This document shows, piece by piece, positions 8,593 to 20,100 of a stretch of 64,000 bases of DNA. Position numbers and translations under genes: made by a program. The DNA comes from Actinoplanes sp. NBC_00393. GTDB lineage: Bacteria > Actinomycetota > Actinomycetes > Mycobacteriales > Micromonosporaceae. Within the stretch, counting starts at the first letter, position 1; every line of letters starts with the position of its first letter. Location of the stretch: NCBI RefSeq assembly GCF_036053395.1, contig NZ_CP107942.1:7582501-7646500 (forward strand), written 5' to 3'. Under the pieces are notes generated by a model. The model had not been told where the DNA came from. It saw nothing but the letters and a program-made list of their open reading frames with translations, and did no database searches.

Positions 8593-9531
8593 ATGCGAGT
8601 ACGGGGAACCACCAAGGTGATCGCCGCCCTGTTGCTGAGCGGCGCCCTGCTGACCGGTTGTGGTGGCGGATCCGAGGACAACGCGGCGACCTCTGAGGCC
8701 GCGCCGGCCGTCGGTGAAGTGGCGGGCGGCGAGCAGGCGGCTCGGCAGGGTGCCGCGGACCAGGGCAAGAACACCGCCGCCCAGGCGCCCGACCTGCGCG
8801 TCGACCAGCGATCGATCATCTACACCGGCTCGATCACGGTCCGGGTGGAGGACGTCACCGCCGCGGCCGCGCAGGCCACCGGCATCGCGTCGGCGGCCGG
8901 CGGGTTCATCGGCTCCGACGAGCGGCACAGCGGCACCGGCTCGGACACCGCCAACCTCACCCTGCGGGTACCGGCCGCCAAGTTCAGCTCGGTGGTGGAC
9001 CAGCTCGCCAAGCTGGGCACCGAGGAGGTACGCGGGATCAACACGCAGGACGTCACCGAAGAGGTCGTCGACCTGGACGCCCGGATCTCGGTGCAGAAGG
9101 CCCGCGTGGAGAGCGCCAAGAAGCTGCTCTCCCAGGCGAACTCGCTGGACGACCTGGTGATGCTGGAGCGCGAGGTGGCCACCCGCGAGGCGGACCTGGC
9201 GTCGCTGGAGGCCAAGAAGCGCCGGCTGGCCGACCTGACCGCGCTCTCCACCATCACCGTCGTGCTGCTCGACCCGGACGCCACCCAGGCCGCCGACCCG
9301 GGTGACGAGCCGCCGGGCTTCCTGGCCGGCCTGAGCGGCGGCTGGAAGGCGCTGAAGGCGTCGCTGGCCGTGCTGCTGACCGTGCTGGGCGCGGTCCTGC
9401 CGTGGGTCATCGCGATCGGTGTGCCGGCGGTGGCGATCCTCTACACGATCCGGCGGCTCCGCCGCCGGACTCCGCCGGCCGGCCCGGCGCTGCCCCGGCC
9501 CGCTCCGGCCACGACGGACGCCGCGAGCTGA
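8593..9531 (+). CDS. DUF4349 lipoprotein
   Basis: 312-aa secreted lipoprotein. The signal peptide TKVIAALLLSGALLTG is followed by the lipobox cysteine (LLTG-C, about residue 23) and a G/S/E/D-rich tether. The DUF4349 core has RSIIYTGSITVRVEDV, GGFIGSDERHSG, LTLRVPAAKFSSVVDQL and a coiled-coil segment around DLVMLEREVATREADLASL. A C-terminal hydrophobic helix (about residues 265-290, VLPWVIAIGVPAVAILY) is followed by R-rich residues. It is thus lipid-anchored outside with a possible membrane helix at the other end. ATG 8593 is set by GGAG 7 nt upstream. Family function is unknown. Confidence 0.88.
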   Translation: MRVRGTTKVIAALLLSGALLTGCGGGSEDNAATSEAAPAVGEVAGGEQAARQGAADQGKNTAAQAPDLRVDQRSIIYTGSITVRVEDVTAAAAQATGIASAAGGFIGSDERHSGTGSDTANLTLRVPAAKFSSVVDQLAKLGTEEVRGINTQDVTEEVVDLDARISVQKARVESAKKLLSQANSLDDLVMLEREVATREADLASLEAKKRRLADLTALSTITVVLLDPDATQAADPGDEPPGFLAGLSGGWKALKASLAVLLTVLGAVLPWVIAIGVPAVAILYTIRRLRRRTPPAGPALPRPAPATTDAAS

Positions 9532-9540
9532 ACCACCGCA

Positions 9541-9569
9541 TCAGCCCGGCGGCCGCGCCGCCGGGCTGA
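9541..9569 (+). terminator. Rho-independent-like hairpin after the DUF4349 gene
   Basis: TCAGCCCGGCGG (9541-9552) and CCGCCGGGCTGA (9558-9569) form a perfect 12-bp stem with a 5-nt loop. It begins 10 nt after the stop codon and lacks a T-run. It could also serve the convergent M20 gene ending at 9631. Confidence 0.75.
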
Positions 9570-9630
9570 GGTGGCTGTCACGTCGCGCGGTGGCGGCGGG
9601 ACTGTTCGAGAACCCGTACCGGAAAAGGTT

Positions 9631-10887
9631 TTAGAAAGCGCCCGTGGAGAGCGCCGCCAAGGCGGTGTGCGTCATGACGCGCACGCCGTAACCGATGCAG
9701 CGCTCGTCGACGTCGAAGTCGCCCTGGTGCAGGTCGAGGCGCACGTCGGAGCCGGGCACACCGGTGCCGAGCCGGATCATCGCGCCCGGGACGTGCTCCA
9801 GGTAGAACGAGAAGTCCTCGCCGCCCATGCTGAGCTCGGCCTCCACCACCCGGTCGGCGCCGAGCGCGGCGCCCGCCGCGCCGGCGATGATCGCCGAGGC
9901 CATCCGGTCGTTGATCACCGGCGGCACGCCGCGGGTGTAGGTGACCTTGACCTCGGCGCCGGTGGCCGCGACCACGTCGTGGATCAGCTTGGTGATCAGC
10001 TCGGGCGCCTGCCGCCAGGCGTCCCGGTTCAGGATCCGGACGGTGCCCAGCACCTCGCCGGTGCCCGGGATGGCGTTGAACGCCTGGCCGGCGTGCACCG
10101 CGCCCCAGACCAGCGAGACACCGGCGCGCGGGTCGATCCGGCGGTCCAGCAGGGCCGGCACGTCGACGATCACCCGGCCCAGCGCGTGCACCAGGTCGGC
10201 GGTCAGGTGCGGACGGGCGGTGTGCCCACCCGGACCGGAGAGCTCGACCTTCACGGTGTCCGCGGCGGCGGTGAACGGGCCGGAACGGACACCGACCAGC
10301 CCGGCCGGCAGCTGCGGGTAGCAGTGCAGCGCGTAGATGGCGGCGACGTCCTTCAGCGCGCCCGCGGCGATCACCTCGGGCGCGCCGGACGGGATCGCCT
10401 CCTCGCCGGGCTGGAAGATCAGCCGGACCCGGCCGGGCAGCTCGCCCTGCTCGTTCAGCTGGGCCAGGGCCATGCCGAGGCCGAGCATCACGGTGGTGTG
10501 CACGTCGTGACCGCAGGCGTGGGCCATCTCGTCCACGGTGCTGCGGTACGGCACGTCCTTCAGGTCCTGCAGCGGCAGCGCGTCGATGTCGGCCCGGAAG
10601 GCGATCACCCGGTCACCCTCGCCGATGTCGCAGACGACCCCGTTACCGCGCGGCAGCATCCGCGGCGCGAGACCGGCGACGGCCAGCTCACGGGCGATCA
10701 GCGCGGCGGTCTCGAACTCCGAGTGGGACGGCTCCGGGTGGGCGTGAATGTGCCGGCGAATCGCTACCAGCTCGGCACCCCGCGCGGCGAGCCAGCGGTC
10801 CAGCTGGCCAGGGAGCGGATCAGCACCGGGCATCGGCCCGGGCCACGCCTTCTCGACGCCTTCCGGCGCCGTCAGAGCAGTAGTCAC
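9631..10887 (-). CDS. M20-family amidohydrolase (N-acyl-amino-acid / hippurate hydrolase type)
   Basis: 418-aa cytoplasmic zinc/manganese amidohydrolase of the M20D group. Visible family blocks are RRHIHAHPEPSHSEFET, VIAFRADIDALPLQD, AHACGHDVHTTVMLG (metal ligands Cys/His), LIFQPGEEAIPSGA (catalytic Glu pair), GGHTARPHLTADLV from the lid domain, and SMGGEDFSFYLEHVPG near the end. Members remove acyl groups from N-acyl amino acids; the exact substrate cannot be read from sequence. The GTG start at 10887 has GGAAG 6 nt upstream. No operon partner: 182 bp separate it from the mutase upstream, and that gap holds no gene I can support. Confidence 0.88.
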   Translation of the reverse strand: MTTALTAPEGVEKAWPGPMPGADPLPGQLDRWLAARGAELVAIRRHIHAHPEPSHSEFETAALIARELAVAGLAPRMLPRGNGVVCDIGEGDRVIAFRADIDALPLQDLKDVPYRSTVDEMAHACGHDVHTTVMLGLGMALAQLNEQGELPGRVRLIFQPGEEAIPSGAPEVIAAGALKDVAAIYALHCYPQLPAGLVGVRSGPFTAAADTVKVELSGPGGHTARPHLTADLVHALGRVIVDVPALLDRRIDPRAGVSLVWGAVHAGQAFNAIPGTGEVLGTVRILNRDAWRQAPELITKLIHDVVAATGAEVKVTYTRGVPPVINDRMASAIIAGAAGAALGADRVVEAELSMGGEDFSFYLEHVPGAMIRLGTGVPGSDVRLDLHQGDFDVDERCIGYGVRVMTHTALAALSTGAF

Positions 10888-11069
10888 GTCGGCTTCCGTC
10901 TTCAGTCTCGAGGTTTGTCGCGTTTCGCAACGCGCGACAGCTTAATCCCATTCCGATCACCGTGTGTAACGGTCAGGTAAAAGCGCACGGGAGATCGCCC
11001 CGTCCGCTTTTCTACAACGGGTAGTGGATCGCGCAGGTGACGCGACACACTACGAGTACGTCTCGTGGT

Positions 11070-12635
<1,566 letters not shown>

Positions 12636-12642
12636 TTAAGTG

Positions 12643-12648
12643 ATCCTA
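12643..12648 (-). promoter_or_regulatory. Leaderless -10 (TAGGAT) of the acyl-CoA mutase gene
   Basis: On the minus strand TAGGAT is followed by 7 nt (CACTTAA) and the GTG at 12635. No Shine-Dalgarno is present. The remaining divergent gap up to the kinase gene (12649-12840) shows no second clear hexamer. Confidence 0.5.
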
Positions 12649-12840
12649 ATGCTCGTTCAGGCCGCCGACAGTGAGGGATTTTGCACTCAGCGTTGGCACT
12701 GCTCCACCCTCGGCCACGCGGTGGCTACCCAGGGTCGAAGAGTGGTTAACACTCCGACTGCGACTTTTGCAGTGAGGCCACCAGCGGGCAAGATAGCGGG
12801 GTTGGTCGACAGCCCCCTACACCCCTCGGTGGCATCCTCA

Positions 12841-14742
12841 GTGACTCAGATTCCGACGTGGAGCGGCGGCAACACGGCTCCCCCCAGCGGACGTGCGGCC
12901 CCCGGCACGCTCATCGGCGGGCGGTACACGCTCCGCGCAGCGGTGGGTCACGGCGGCATGGGAACGGTCTGGCGCGCGGCGGACACGCTGCTGCGCCGGG
13001 ACGTGGCGATCAAGGAGGTCATCCTCCCGCCCGGCCTGGCCCCGAGCGACCGCGACGCGATGTACGAGCGGACCATGCGCGAGGCCCGCGCCGCCGCCGC
13101 GCTCCAGCACCCCGCCGTCGTGCAGGTCTACGACGTGGTGCACGAGAACGGCCGGCCGTGGATCGTGATGGAGCTGCTGGACGCCCGCAGCCTGGCCGAC
13201 ATGGTGATCGAGGACGGCCCGGTCCCGGCGCGCGTCGTCGCCAAGATCGGCATCGCACTGCTCGGCGCCCTCGAGGTGGCCCACGCGCACGGCGTGCTGC
13301 ACCGCGACGTGAAGCCGGCGAACGTGCTGATCTGCCAGGACGGCCGCTGTGTGCTGACCGACTTCGGCGTCGCCCGGATGCCGACCGACGTGCAGCTGAC
13401 CACCCCCGGCATGGTGCTGGGCTCGCCGCACTTCATCTCGCCGGAGCGGGCCATGGGCCACGACTTCGGCCCGCCCAGCGACCTGTTCTCGCTCGGCGTC
13501 ACGCTCTACACCGCAATCGAGGGCCGGCCGCCGTTCGACAAGGGCGACCCGATCGAGACGATGCACGCCGTCGTCGAGGACCCGCCCGCCGCGGCGGTCC
13601 GGGCCGGCTCGCTGACCCCGGTCCTGATGGGCCTGCTGGAGAAGAACCCGGCGCAGCGGATGGACGTGCAGACCGCGCGCACCATGCTGCGCCAGCAGCT
13701 GGCCGGCCCGCTGGCCAGCACCAGCCCGCCGCACATGATGACCGATCCGTACTCGGTGGTCTCCGGTCCGCGCCCGGTCAGCCCGGCGCCGGCCGAGACG
13801 CAGCAGATCCCGCCGCAGCCGACCGGCCAGATCGGCGGCCGGGCCATGCTCGCGCCGGGCGAGTCGCTCACCGACCACCTGGCGAAACTGGAGCAGCAGA
13901 ACTCCTCGGGCGGCGGGCGGCGGCGGGCCCCCGAGCCGGCCGACGCGGCGGGGTACCCGACCGGCACGATGCCCGCGCACCAGATCCCGTCGGCCGACCC
14001 GACCAGCGTCATCCCGCCGCAGAACCCGTGGCAGAGCCCGCGTCCGGGCACAGTCGTCGCCAGCCCGGCGGCGAAACGGCGGGTCGCGATCGAGGGCGTG
14101 ACCCGGTCGCTGCGCGAGAACTCCGAGCGGGCGGTCAGCACGTTCAAGTCCTGGCCGCGCAACAAGCAGCTGGCGTCGGCGGGGGCCGCGGGCGCGGTCG
14201 TACTGATCCTGGTCCTGGTCTTCGCGCTCTCCGGCGGTGACGACCCGGAGAACACGACACCGGCTGCCCAGCCGCCGGCCAGCGCCGCGCCGGTCGCCGA
14301 CTTCGAGACCCAGGACTACAAGGGCAACGCCGCGGTCAGCGTGCAGGTCCCGGCCGGCTGGACCAGGGCCGCCGGCGGCGTCTACGTCGACTACGTCGAT
14401 CCGGAGAACAAGCTGCGCAAGGTCCGGGTCCTGGTGGAGAAGGGCTCGATCGCCCCGACCAAGTTCGTCTCGCAGACCGCCCCGGCCGGGTTGAAGAAGT
14501 CGAAGAACTGCCCGTCGCCGTTCACCCAGGTGGCCACCGAGGAGGTCGAGGTGGCCGGCAACCCGGGCGCGCAGCTGGAGTACACCTGCGGCAGCGGCGA
14601 GAACATGCGGCACGGCATCTGGCGGATGACCACGGTCAACAACAAGATGTACTCGTTCTACCTGACCACCACGGACGCCGACTTCGCGGAGAGCCGGAAG
14701 TACTTCGACGCCATGGCGGAGAGCTTCCAGCTGAAGCTGTGA
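12841..14742 (+). CDS. PknB-type membrane Ser/Thr protein kinase with extracellular domain
   Basis: About 633 aa. The Hanks-type kinase domain fills residues 25-290: glycine loop GHGGMGTVW, catalytic Lys in VAIKEV (about 57), HRDVKPANVL (about 154), DFG (about 176), and SPE for the APE motif. A Pro/Gln-rich juxtamembrane linker follows (about 300-440), then one transmembrane helix (GAVVLILVLVFALSG, about 445-465), and a roughly 160-residue outer domain with two Cys (KNCPSPF, YTCGSGEN) that could form a disulfide. It has no PASTA repeats, so its signal differs from PknB. The start is uncertain: GTG 12841 is assumed, in-frame GTGs at 12829 and 12772 are possible, and none has a ribosome-binding site. 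It reads 24 bp ahead of the phosphosugar mutase gene. Confidence 0.9.
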   Translation: MTQIPTWSGGNTAPPSGRAAPGTLIGGRYTLRAAVGHGGMGTVWRAADTLLRRDVAIKEVILPPGLAPSDRDAMYERTMREARAAAALQHPAVVQVYDVVHENGRPWIVMELLDARSLADMVIEDGPVPARVVAKIGIALLGALEVAHAHGVLHRDVKPANVLICQDGRCVLTDFGVARMPTDVQLTTPGMVLGSPHFISPERAMGHDFGPPSDLFSLGVTLYTAIEGRPPFDKGDPIETMHAVVEDPPAAAVRAGSLTPVLMGLLEKNPAQRMDVQTARTMLRQQLAGPLASTSPPHMMTDPYSVVSGPRPVSPAPAETQQIPPQPTGQIGGRAMLAPGESLTDHLAKLEQQNSSGGGRRRAPEPADAAGYPTGTMPAHQIPSADPTSVIPPQNPWQSPRPGTVVASPAAKRRVAIEGVTRSLRENSERAVSTFKSWPRNKQLASAGAAGAVVLILVLVFALSGGDDPENTTPAAQPPASAAPVADFETQDYKGNAAVSVQVPAGWTRAAGGVYVDYVDPENKLRKVRVLVEKGSIAPTKFVSQTAPAGLKKSKNCPSPFTQVATEEVEVAGNPGAQLEYTCGSGENMRHGIWRMTTVNNKMYSFYLTTTDADFAESRKYFDAMAESFQLKL

Positions 14743-14766
14743 CCGTCGCTGTGCTATCAATCCCTG

Positions 14767-16416
14767 ATGGCGTCCGAAGTTGATGTTGACCTGACGGCCC
14801 GGGCCGAGGCCTGGCTCGCCGACGATCCCGATCCGGCGAGCCGGGCCGAGCTGCGCGCTCTGATCGACGGTCTGCCGGGCACGGCGGCCGAGCTGCGCGA
14901 CCGGTTCGCCGGCCCGCTCACCTTCGGCACCGCCGGCCTGCGCGGCCGGCTCCGCGCCGGCCCCAACGGCATGAACCTCGCGGTGGTCACCCAGGCCGCG
15001 GCCGGCCTGGTGAGCTGGCTCGCCGCGCAGGGCGGCGAGGGGCCGCTGGTGATCGGGTACGACGCCCGGCACGGCTCCCGCGAGTTCGCCGAGCAGACCG
15101 CCCGGGTCGCCACCGGCGCCGGGCGCGCGGCCCTGCTGATCCCCCGCACGCTGCCCACGCCCGTTCTGGCGTACGCGGTACGCGCTCTCGACGCGGTCGC
15201 CGGCGTGATGGTCACCGCCAGTCACAACCCGCCGCAGGACAACGGCTACAAGGTCTACCTGGGCCGTCAGCTCGGCGGGCCGGCCGGGGACGGGGCCCAG
15301 ATCGTGCCGCCGGCCGACGCCGGCATCGAGGCGGCCATCCGCGCGGCCGGCAGCCTGGTCGCGGTTCCGCTGGGCGAGCCGGGCACGGTTCTGGACGAGA
15401 AGATCTTCGCGGGGTACGTGCAAAGCGCCGCGAACGTCCTCTCGGAGGGCGGTTCCCGGGCCCTGAGCGTCGCGTACACGCCGTTGCACGGTGTGGGTGG
15501 GGGTACGGTGGCCGCCGCGTTCGCCGCCGCCGGATTCGCCGTGCCGGCGGTCGTCGCCGAACAGGCCGAGCCGGACCCCGAGTTCCCGACCGTCTCGTTC
15601 CCCAACCCGGAAGAGCCGGGCGCCATGGACCTGCTGCTGGCCCTCGCCGACACGACCGGGGCCGACCTGGCCATCGCCAACGACCCGGACGCCGACCGGT
15701 GCGCGGTGGCGATCCCTTCGCCGGACGGATGGCGGCCGTTGCGGGGCGACGAGCTGGGGGTGCTGCTCGCGGACCATCTGATCCGGCGGGGCGTCCCGGG
15801 CACGTACGCGACCACGATCGTCTCGTCCTCGCTGCTGGGCCGCCTCTGCGCCGCCCGTGGCGTGCCGTACGCGGAGACCCTCACCGGCTTCAAGTGGATC
15901 GTGCGGGCCGCCGAGGAGCTGGCCTTCGGCTACGAGGAGGCGCTCGGCTACTGCGTCGCCCCCGCCCTGGTGCGCGACAAGGACGGCATCACCGCCGCGC
16001 TGACCGTGGCCGAGCTCGCCGCCGAACTGAAGGAGTCCGGCCGCACCCTCGGTGACCGCCTCGACGAGCTGGCGACCGAGTTCGGCGTGCACGCCACCGA
16101 CCAGCTCTCGGTCCGGGTGGAGGATCTGTCCGAGATCGGCCGGGCGATGACCCGGGCCCGGCAGGACCCGCCGGCCGCCCTGCTCGGGTCACCGGTGACC
16201 GAGGTGGCCGACCTGCTCCCGGAGAACGACGTGCTCACGTTCCGGACCGCGGCGACCCGCGTGGTGATCCGGCCGTCCGGCACGGAACCGAAGCTCAAGG
16301 CGTACCTCGAAGTGGTCGAACCGGTCGCGGAGGGTGACCTGGCGTCGGCCCGGACCCGCGCCTCGGCCGGCCTCGCCGCGCTGCGGGCCGAGATCGCCGC
16401 CGTGCTCGGCGTCTAG
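14767..16416 (+). CDS. Phosphomannomutase / phosphoglucomutase-type phosphosugar mutase
   Basis: 549-aa alpha-D-phosphohexomutase family enzyme. It has the family's catalytic phosphoserine loop TASHNPPQDNGYK, the Mg-binding loop NDPDADRCAVA, the sugar-binding segment around GYEEALGYCV, and the phosphate-binding RPSGTEPKLKAY at the C-terminus. The N-terminus GTAGLRGRLRAGPNGMN is typical of the 'PMM-B' subfamily, which in actinobacteria interconverts hexose-1- and 6-phosphates or ribose/deoxyribose phosphates (phosphopentomutase-like relatives). Given the nucleoside-salvage genes 23-45 kb away a phosphopentomutase role is possible but not shown. It lies 24 bp behind the kinase gene and probably shares its transcript. 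Confidence 0.88.
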   Translation: MASEVDVDLTARAEAWLADDPDPASRAELRALIDGLPGTAAELRDRFAGPLTFGTAGLRGRLRAGPNGMNLAVVTQAAAGLVSWLAAQGGEGPLVIGYDARHGSREFAEQTARVATGAGRAALLIPRTLPTPVLAYAVRALDAVAGVMVTASHNPPQDNGYKVYLGRQLGGPAGDGAQIVPPADAGIEAAIRAAGSLVAVPLGEPGTVLDEKIFAGYVQSAANVLSEGGSRALSVAYTPLHGVGGGTVAAAFAAAGFAVPAVVAEQAEPDPEFPTVSFPNPEEPGAMDLLLALADTTGADLAIANDPDADRCAVAIPSPDGWRPLRGDELGVLLADHLIRRGVPGTYATTIVSSSLLGRLCAARGVPYAETLTGFKWIVRAAEELAFGYEEALGYCVAPALVRDKDGITAALTVAELAAELKESGRTLGDRLDELATEFGVHATDQLSVRVEDLSEIGRAMTRARQDPPAALLGSPVTEVADLLPENDVLTFRTAATRVVIRPSGTEPKLKAYLEVVEPVAEGDLASARTRASAGLAALRAEIAAVLGV

Positions 16417-16424
16417 AAAAGCTG

Positions 16425-16454
16425 CGGGGAGAGCAGCGGCAACTGCTCTCCCCG
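16425..16454. terminator. Bidirectional hairpin terminator
   Basis: CGGGGAGAGCAG (16425-16436) pairs perfectly with CTGCTCTCCCCG (16443-16454) around a 6-nt loop. It sits between the convergent phosphosugar mutase and GPP34 genes and can serve both; A-residues precede it at 16417-16420, giving a short U-run for minus-strand transcripts. Confidence 0.85.
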
Positions 16455-16469
16455 AACGACCCGAATCGA

Positions 16470-17156
16470 TCAGATCGGCTTGGGCGCGCCCAGCGCGGCG
16501 GTGATGGCCTTGCCCAGGGTGGCCACCACCAGCGCGACGCTCGGCCGCACGATGGAGTCCTCCAGGCTCACGTCACCGAGGAAACCGGCGTTGCTGGCGA
16601 TCTCCTCGAGCCGCTCGTGTGCCCGCTCGGTCTCGCCGGCCGGCAGCTTCAGAGCGGGCTCCATCCGGGCCGCGACCAGCAGCGTGACCAGCGCGGCGGT
16701 CCGCTCGTCGGGCAGCGAGTCGCCGATCAGCGCGGCCGCCAGCCGCTGCCGGATCTCGGCCTCGTAGGCCGGGTCGGTGGTCGGGTACCGATGCACGTGG
16801 ATGACGCCCAGCTGGGTCTCGTCCACGTCCTGCACGACGCCGCGGGCACACAGGTCCTCCAGGACCCGGGTGCGCAGGCGGTGCCGGAGCCGCTGCAGCC
16901 ACTGCGCCGGGGTGTGCGGCTCGTCCGCCGCCACCTTCGCCAGGACAGCATCGGCGACCGGGTCACCGAGTGGAGTGGCGTCCACGACCATGAGGTAGCC
17001 GTCAGCCGCGTAGGCGATCCGGTTGGCCAGCGCCAGGTCGATCAGCACGGCCGCGGCCATGCCCAGATCGAGCCCGATGCGGGACCCGGTCGCCTTGCCG
17101 GTCTGATCGTCGTACGCGAGGAGGAGGAGTTCCTCGGCGAGCGGAATGGGGGTCAT
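16470..17156 (-). CDS. GPP34 (GOLPH3-like) phosphoprotein-family protein
   Basis: 228-aa all-helical protein of the GPP34/Vps74 family. It starts PLAEELLLLAYDDQTGKA and continues with GLDLGMAAAVLIDLALANRI, then a middle block with VLEDLCARGVVQDVDET and a tail LVVATLGKAITAALGA. Eukaryotic GOLPH3 binds PI4P and the cytosolic tails of Golgi glycosyltransferases. Bacterial members are abundant in actinobacteria but largely unstudied. ATG 17156 is preferred: TATCGT lies 8 nt upstream, and an upstream TTG would add only three residues. It lies 19 bp behind the GT2/TagF gene on the same strand, so read-through from the polymer genes is likely in addition to any promoter of its own. Confidence 0.85.
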   Translation of the reverse strand: MTPIPLAEELLLLAYDDQTGKATGSRIGLDLGMAAAVLIDLALANRIAYAADGYLMVVDATPLGDPVADAVLAKVAADEPHTPAQWLQRLRHRLRTRVLEDLCARGVVQDVDETQLGVIHVHRYPTTDPAYEAEIRQRLAAALIGDSLPDERTAALVTLLVAARMEPALKLPAGETERAHERLEEIASNAGFLGDVSLEDSIVRPSVALVVATLGKAITAALGAPKPI

Positions 17157-17164
17157 ATCTAGCA

Positions 17165-17170
17165 ACGATA
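17165..17170 (-). promoter_or_regulatory. Possible leaderless -10 (TATCGT) of the GPP34 gene
   Basis: Minus-strand TATCGT, 8 nt before ATG 17156. It falls just beyond the 3' end of the TagF-like gene, so GPP34 could be expressed both from here and by read-through. Confidence 0.35.
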
Positions 17171-17175
17171 GTGGC

Positions 17176-20100
17176 TCAACGCCCGGCCGCCAGCAGCCAG
17201 TCGACCAGCTTCGCAGCTGCTCCCCCTTCGCTACCCGAGCCGTGCGTGGCGGCGAAGGCCGACGCTCGCGCAGCGTGCCCGGCGACGATTCCCGGAATGT
17301 CCTGCAACGCCGTTACCACCTCGCCAGAAGTCCGTAACAACGGCCCGGGCGCCTCCTGCTCGAGATCGACGTTCAGACCGGGCGACGCGGTGAAGTCCGC
17401 CAGGTCCGGCACGAAGAGCAGAGCCGGACGGCCGGTGCCCGCGTAGTCGGCGAGCAGCGCCGAGTAGTCCGTGATCAACATGTCGGTGGCGAGCAGCAGT
17501 TCGCTCACCCGCGGGTAGGCGGTCACGTCCAGCACGCCGGAGACCAGGCCGGCCACGTCGTCGGGCACCGCGGGGTGGCGGCGTACCAGCAGCCGGTGCC
17601 CGGGCGGCAGCGCGGCGGAGACGGCGAGCAGGTCCAGGAACCGGCCCGGGTCGCTGGACCCGCGGCGGCGCAGGTCGGCCGGGCGGCGGGTGGGCGCGTA
17701 CAGCACCAGGCGGGTGTCGTCCGGCAGGCCGAGCTGGTCCAGCACGCGTACCCGGGCGGCGGCCGGGTCGACGGTGGCGAGCGAGTCGTTGGCCGGCCGG
17801 CCGTACTCCAGGACCGGTCCGTCGAAGCAGAGCTCGCGGCGCAGCACCGGGGTGGCGGTCGGGCTCGGCGAGGCCACCGCCGTCCAGCTCGCGGCGTCCG
17901 AGCGCAGCTGCTCGATCAGGCTCTGGCCGAGCGGGTGGCCGGTGGCCAGGGCGCCGGACCGGGCGACCGGCCAGCCACCGCCGAGCCGCAGCACCACCTG
18001 GCCGGGGGCGGGCCGGAACCAGAGCGGCAGGTTGTCGTTGGTCACCACCCAGCGGCTGGTGGCCAGCGCGGCGTACCAGGCCTCGGAGTTCAGGGCGACC
18101 GGTTCGGCGCCGGCCGGCAGCGGCTGACCGCGGTCCAGGGTCCAGAGCACCGGGGGCGCGTCCGGCCGGGAGTTCAGCTCGGCCAGCACGGCCGCCGGGT
18201 CGTCGAGGAAGCGGCGGCCCGGCGCGGCGTCCAGCAGCACGACCTCGCGCAGCGCGGCCCGGCCGCTCGGCGGGAAGTGCCGGGCCAGCAGCCGGGTGTG
18301 CTCCTGCGGGCCGGTCTCCGGAACGCTCAGGTCGAGCACCGCGTGCTCGTTCTGGCCGCGCCGCAGCAGGCCCCGGACGCCGTCGATCCCCGGCCCGGTG
18401 AGCGGCAGGCCGGCCAGCGCCGACCCGTCGAGGTCCAGCGGCGCGATCGCGTCGCGATGCCGCCCAGCGGACCGGAAGTTCAGGTCCCAGCTGCCGCCGG
18501 CCAGCGGCAACGGGCCGGCCAGCGTCGGCACCGCGGCCGGGTCGATCGCCACCTCCCAGCGGCCGTCCGCGACGCGCAGCGGCAGGCCGAGGTCCTTGCG
18601 CCGGCCGCGCAGGCGCAGCAGCAGCTCGCCCTCGGCCGGCACCGGGCTGGTCCCGCCGACCACCAGGACGCCGTCCGGCCGCCACCGGGCTTCGGTGATC
18701 ACCGGGCCCTGCGGGCGGGTGCCGACGGTGAGCAGACCGCTGCCGGAGAGCGCGGTGTAGACCTCGTCGGTGCCGTACGCGGTGCGCATCGGGACGTAGT
18801 CGTCGGCGGCCGGCAGCCGGGCCGGTTTGCCGGTCACCAGCTCCACCCGGAAGCGCTGGGCGTAGAGGCCGGACGCGTGGTTGTCATCGCGGACGTCCAG
18901 CGCGATCCGGCTCAGCGGGAAGCGCGCGGTGAACTCGTGACCGTCCCCGCTCAGCTCGGCCGCCACGCTGAGGGCGACGACGCCGGGCGCGCGGCACAAC
19001 TGGACCCGCGCCGACTGCTCCGGGCGCCGCAGCCGGCCCTCCAGGACCAGGTCGTCGCCGTCGCGGCGGCTGCCGGTCAGCCAGCCGTCCGCCTTGACCA
19101 CCGAGATCCGTACGACCCCCGAGCTGGTGGCCGTCGGCTGGACCCAGACGCCCGGGGCGACGGCGAGACGCGGCATCGGACCGGCCCAGTCGGCCGGCAC
19201 CCGCAGCGGGGTCCGCCGGACGTTCAGGCCCTGCGTCATAGCGGTCACGATGGTCCAGTTGCCCCGGGTCCAGCCCTTGGCGGTACGCAGCGATTCCGGC
19301 CGGACGGTCAGCGCGAAGCCGTCCGCGTGCCGGCGGGCCCACAGCGGGATCCGGCGGGATCCGGCCGGTCCGGAGGCCCAGAACACCTTCAGGCGGCCCA
19401 CCCGGCTGCCCGGTTCGGCCGGGGACCGGGCCGCGCCGGTCAGCTCCAGCTTGCCGTCCTGCCAGCGCACGGATCGCACGGTCGACTCCAGCCGGGGCAG
19501 CTGCGGTTTGCCCGCCGAGCGGTACCCGTGGTCGATCAGCTCGATCAGCTCGTCGGTACGGCCGTCGCGGATCAGCTTCCAGTGCCGGCGGATCGCGGCG
19601 GGCAGCCGGTCCACCACCGCCGGGTCCACCTGCTTCAGATAAGCCTGGGCCAGCTCCATGAACCGCGCCCGGACCTCCGGCGCGGCCGACGGCAGGAACT
19701 TGAAGTAGTTGCTCAGCTGGTCGCGGATCGACAGCTCGAGGAACTGCCGGCGCAGCTCGTCCCGGCCGGCCGCGGCGAGCGCCCGGGCGGCCAGGTCGAT
19801 CGAGTGGAACCGGTCCTCGATGTTGCGCAGCTCCTTGCCGGTCTGCGTGATCGACTGCTCGGCGCCCTCGCGGAGCCGCCAGAAGTAGATCGTCTCCGCG
19901 ACCACCGCGACCTTGTTCGCCAGCGCGTGCGCGGGGACGGTGACCGGCGCGTCCTCGAAGAGCCGGCCGACCGGGAACGCGAAGCCGTGCCGGTCGAAGA
20001 ACGAGCGGCGGAACAGCTTGTTCCAGATGGTCCGGTCGGCGAGCAGGCTGTCCACCGTGGAGACGTGCGCCGCCAGGTCGGTCGCGACGATGGCGTGCCG

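Noticed and set aside
12838..16092. Very long open frame on the minus strand opposite the Ser/Thr kinase and phosphosugar mutase genes
   Set aside because: It has no domain motif, is rich in R, G, A and P as expected for an antisense frame of GC-rich genes, and the opposite strand has unmistakable enzyme motifs.
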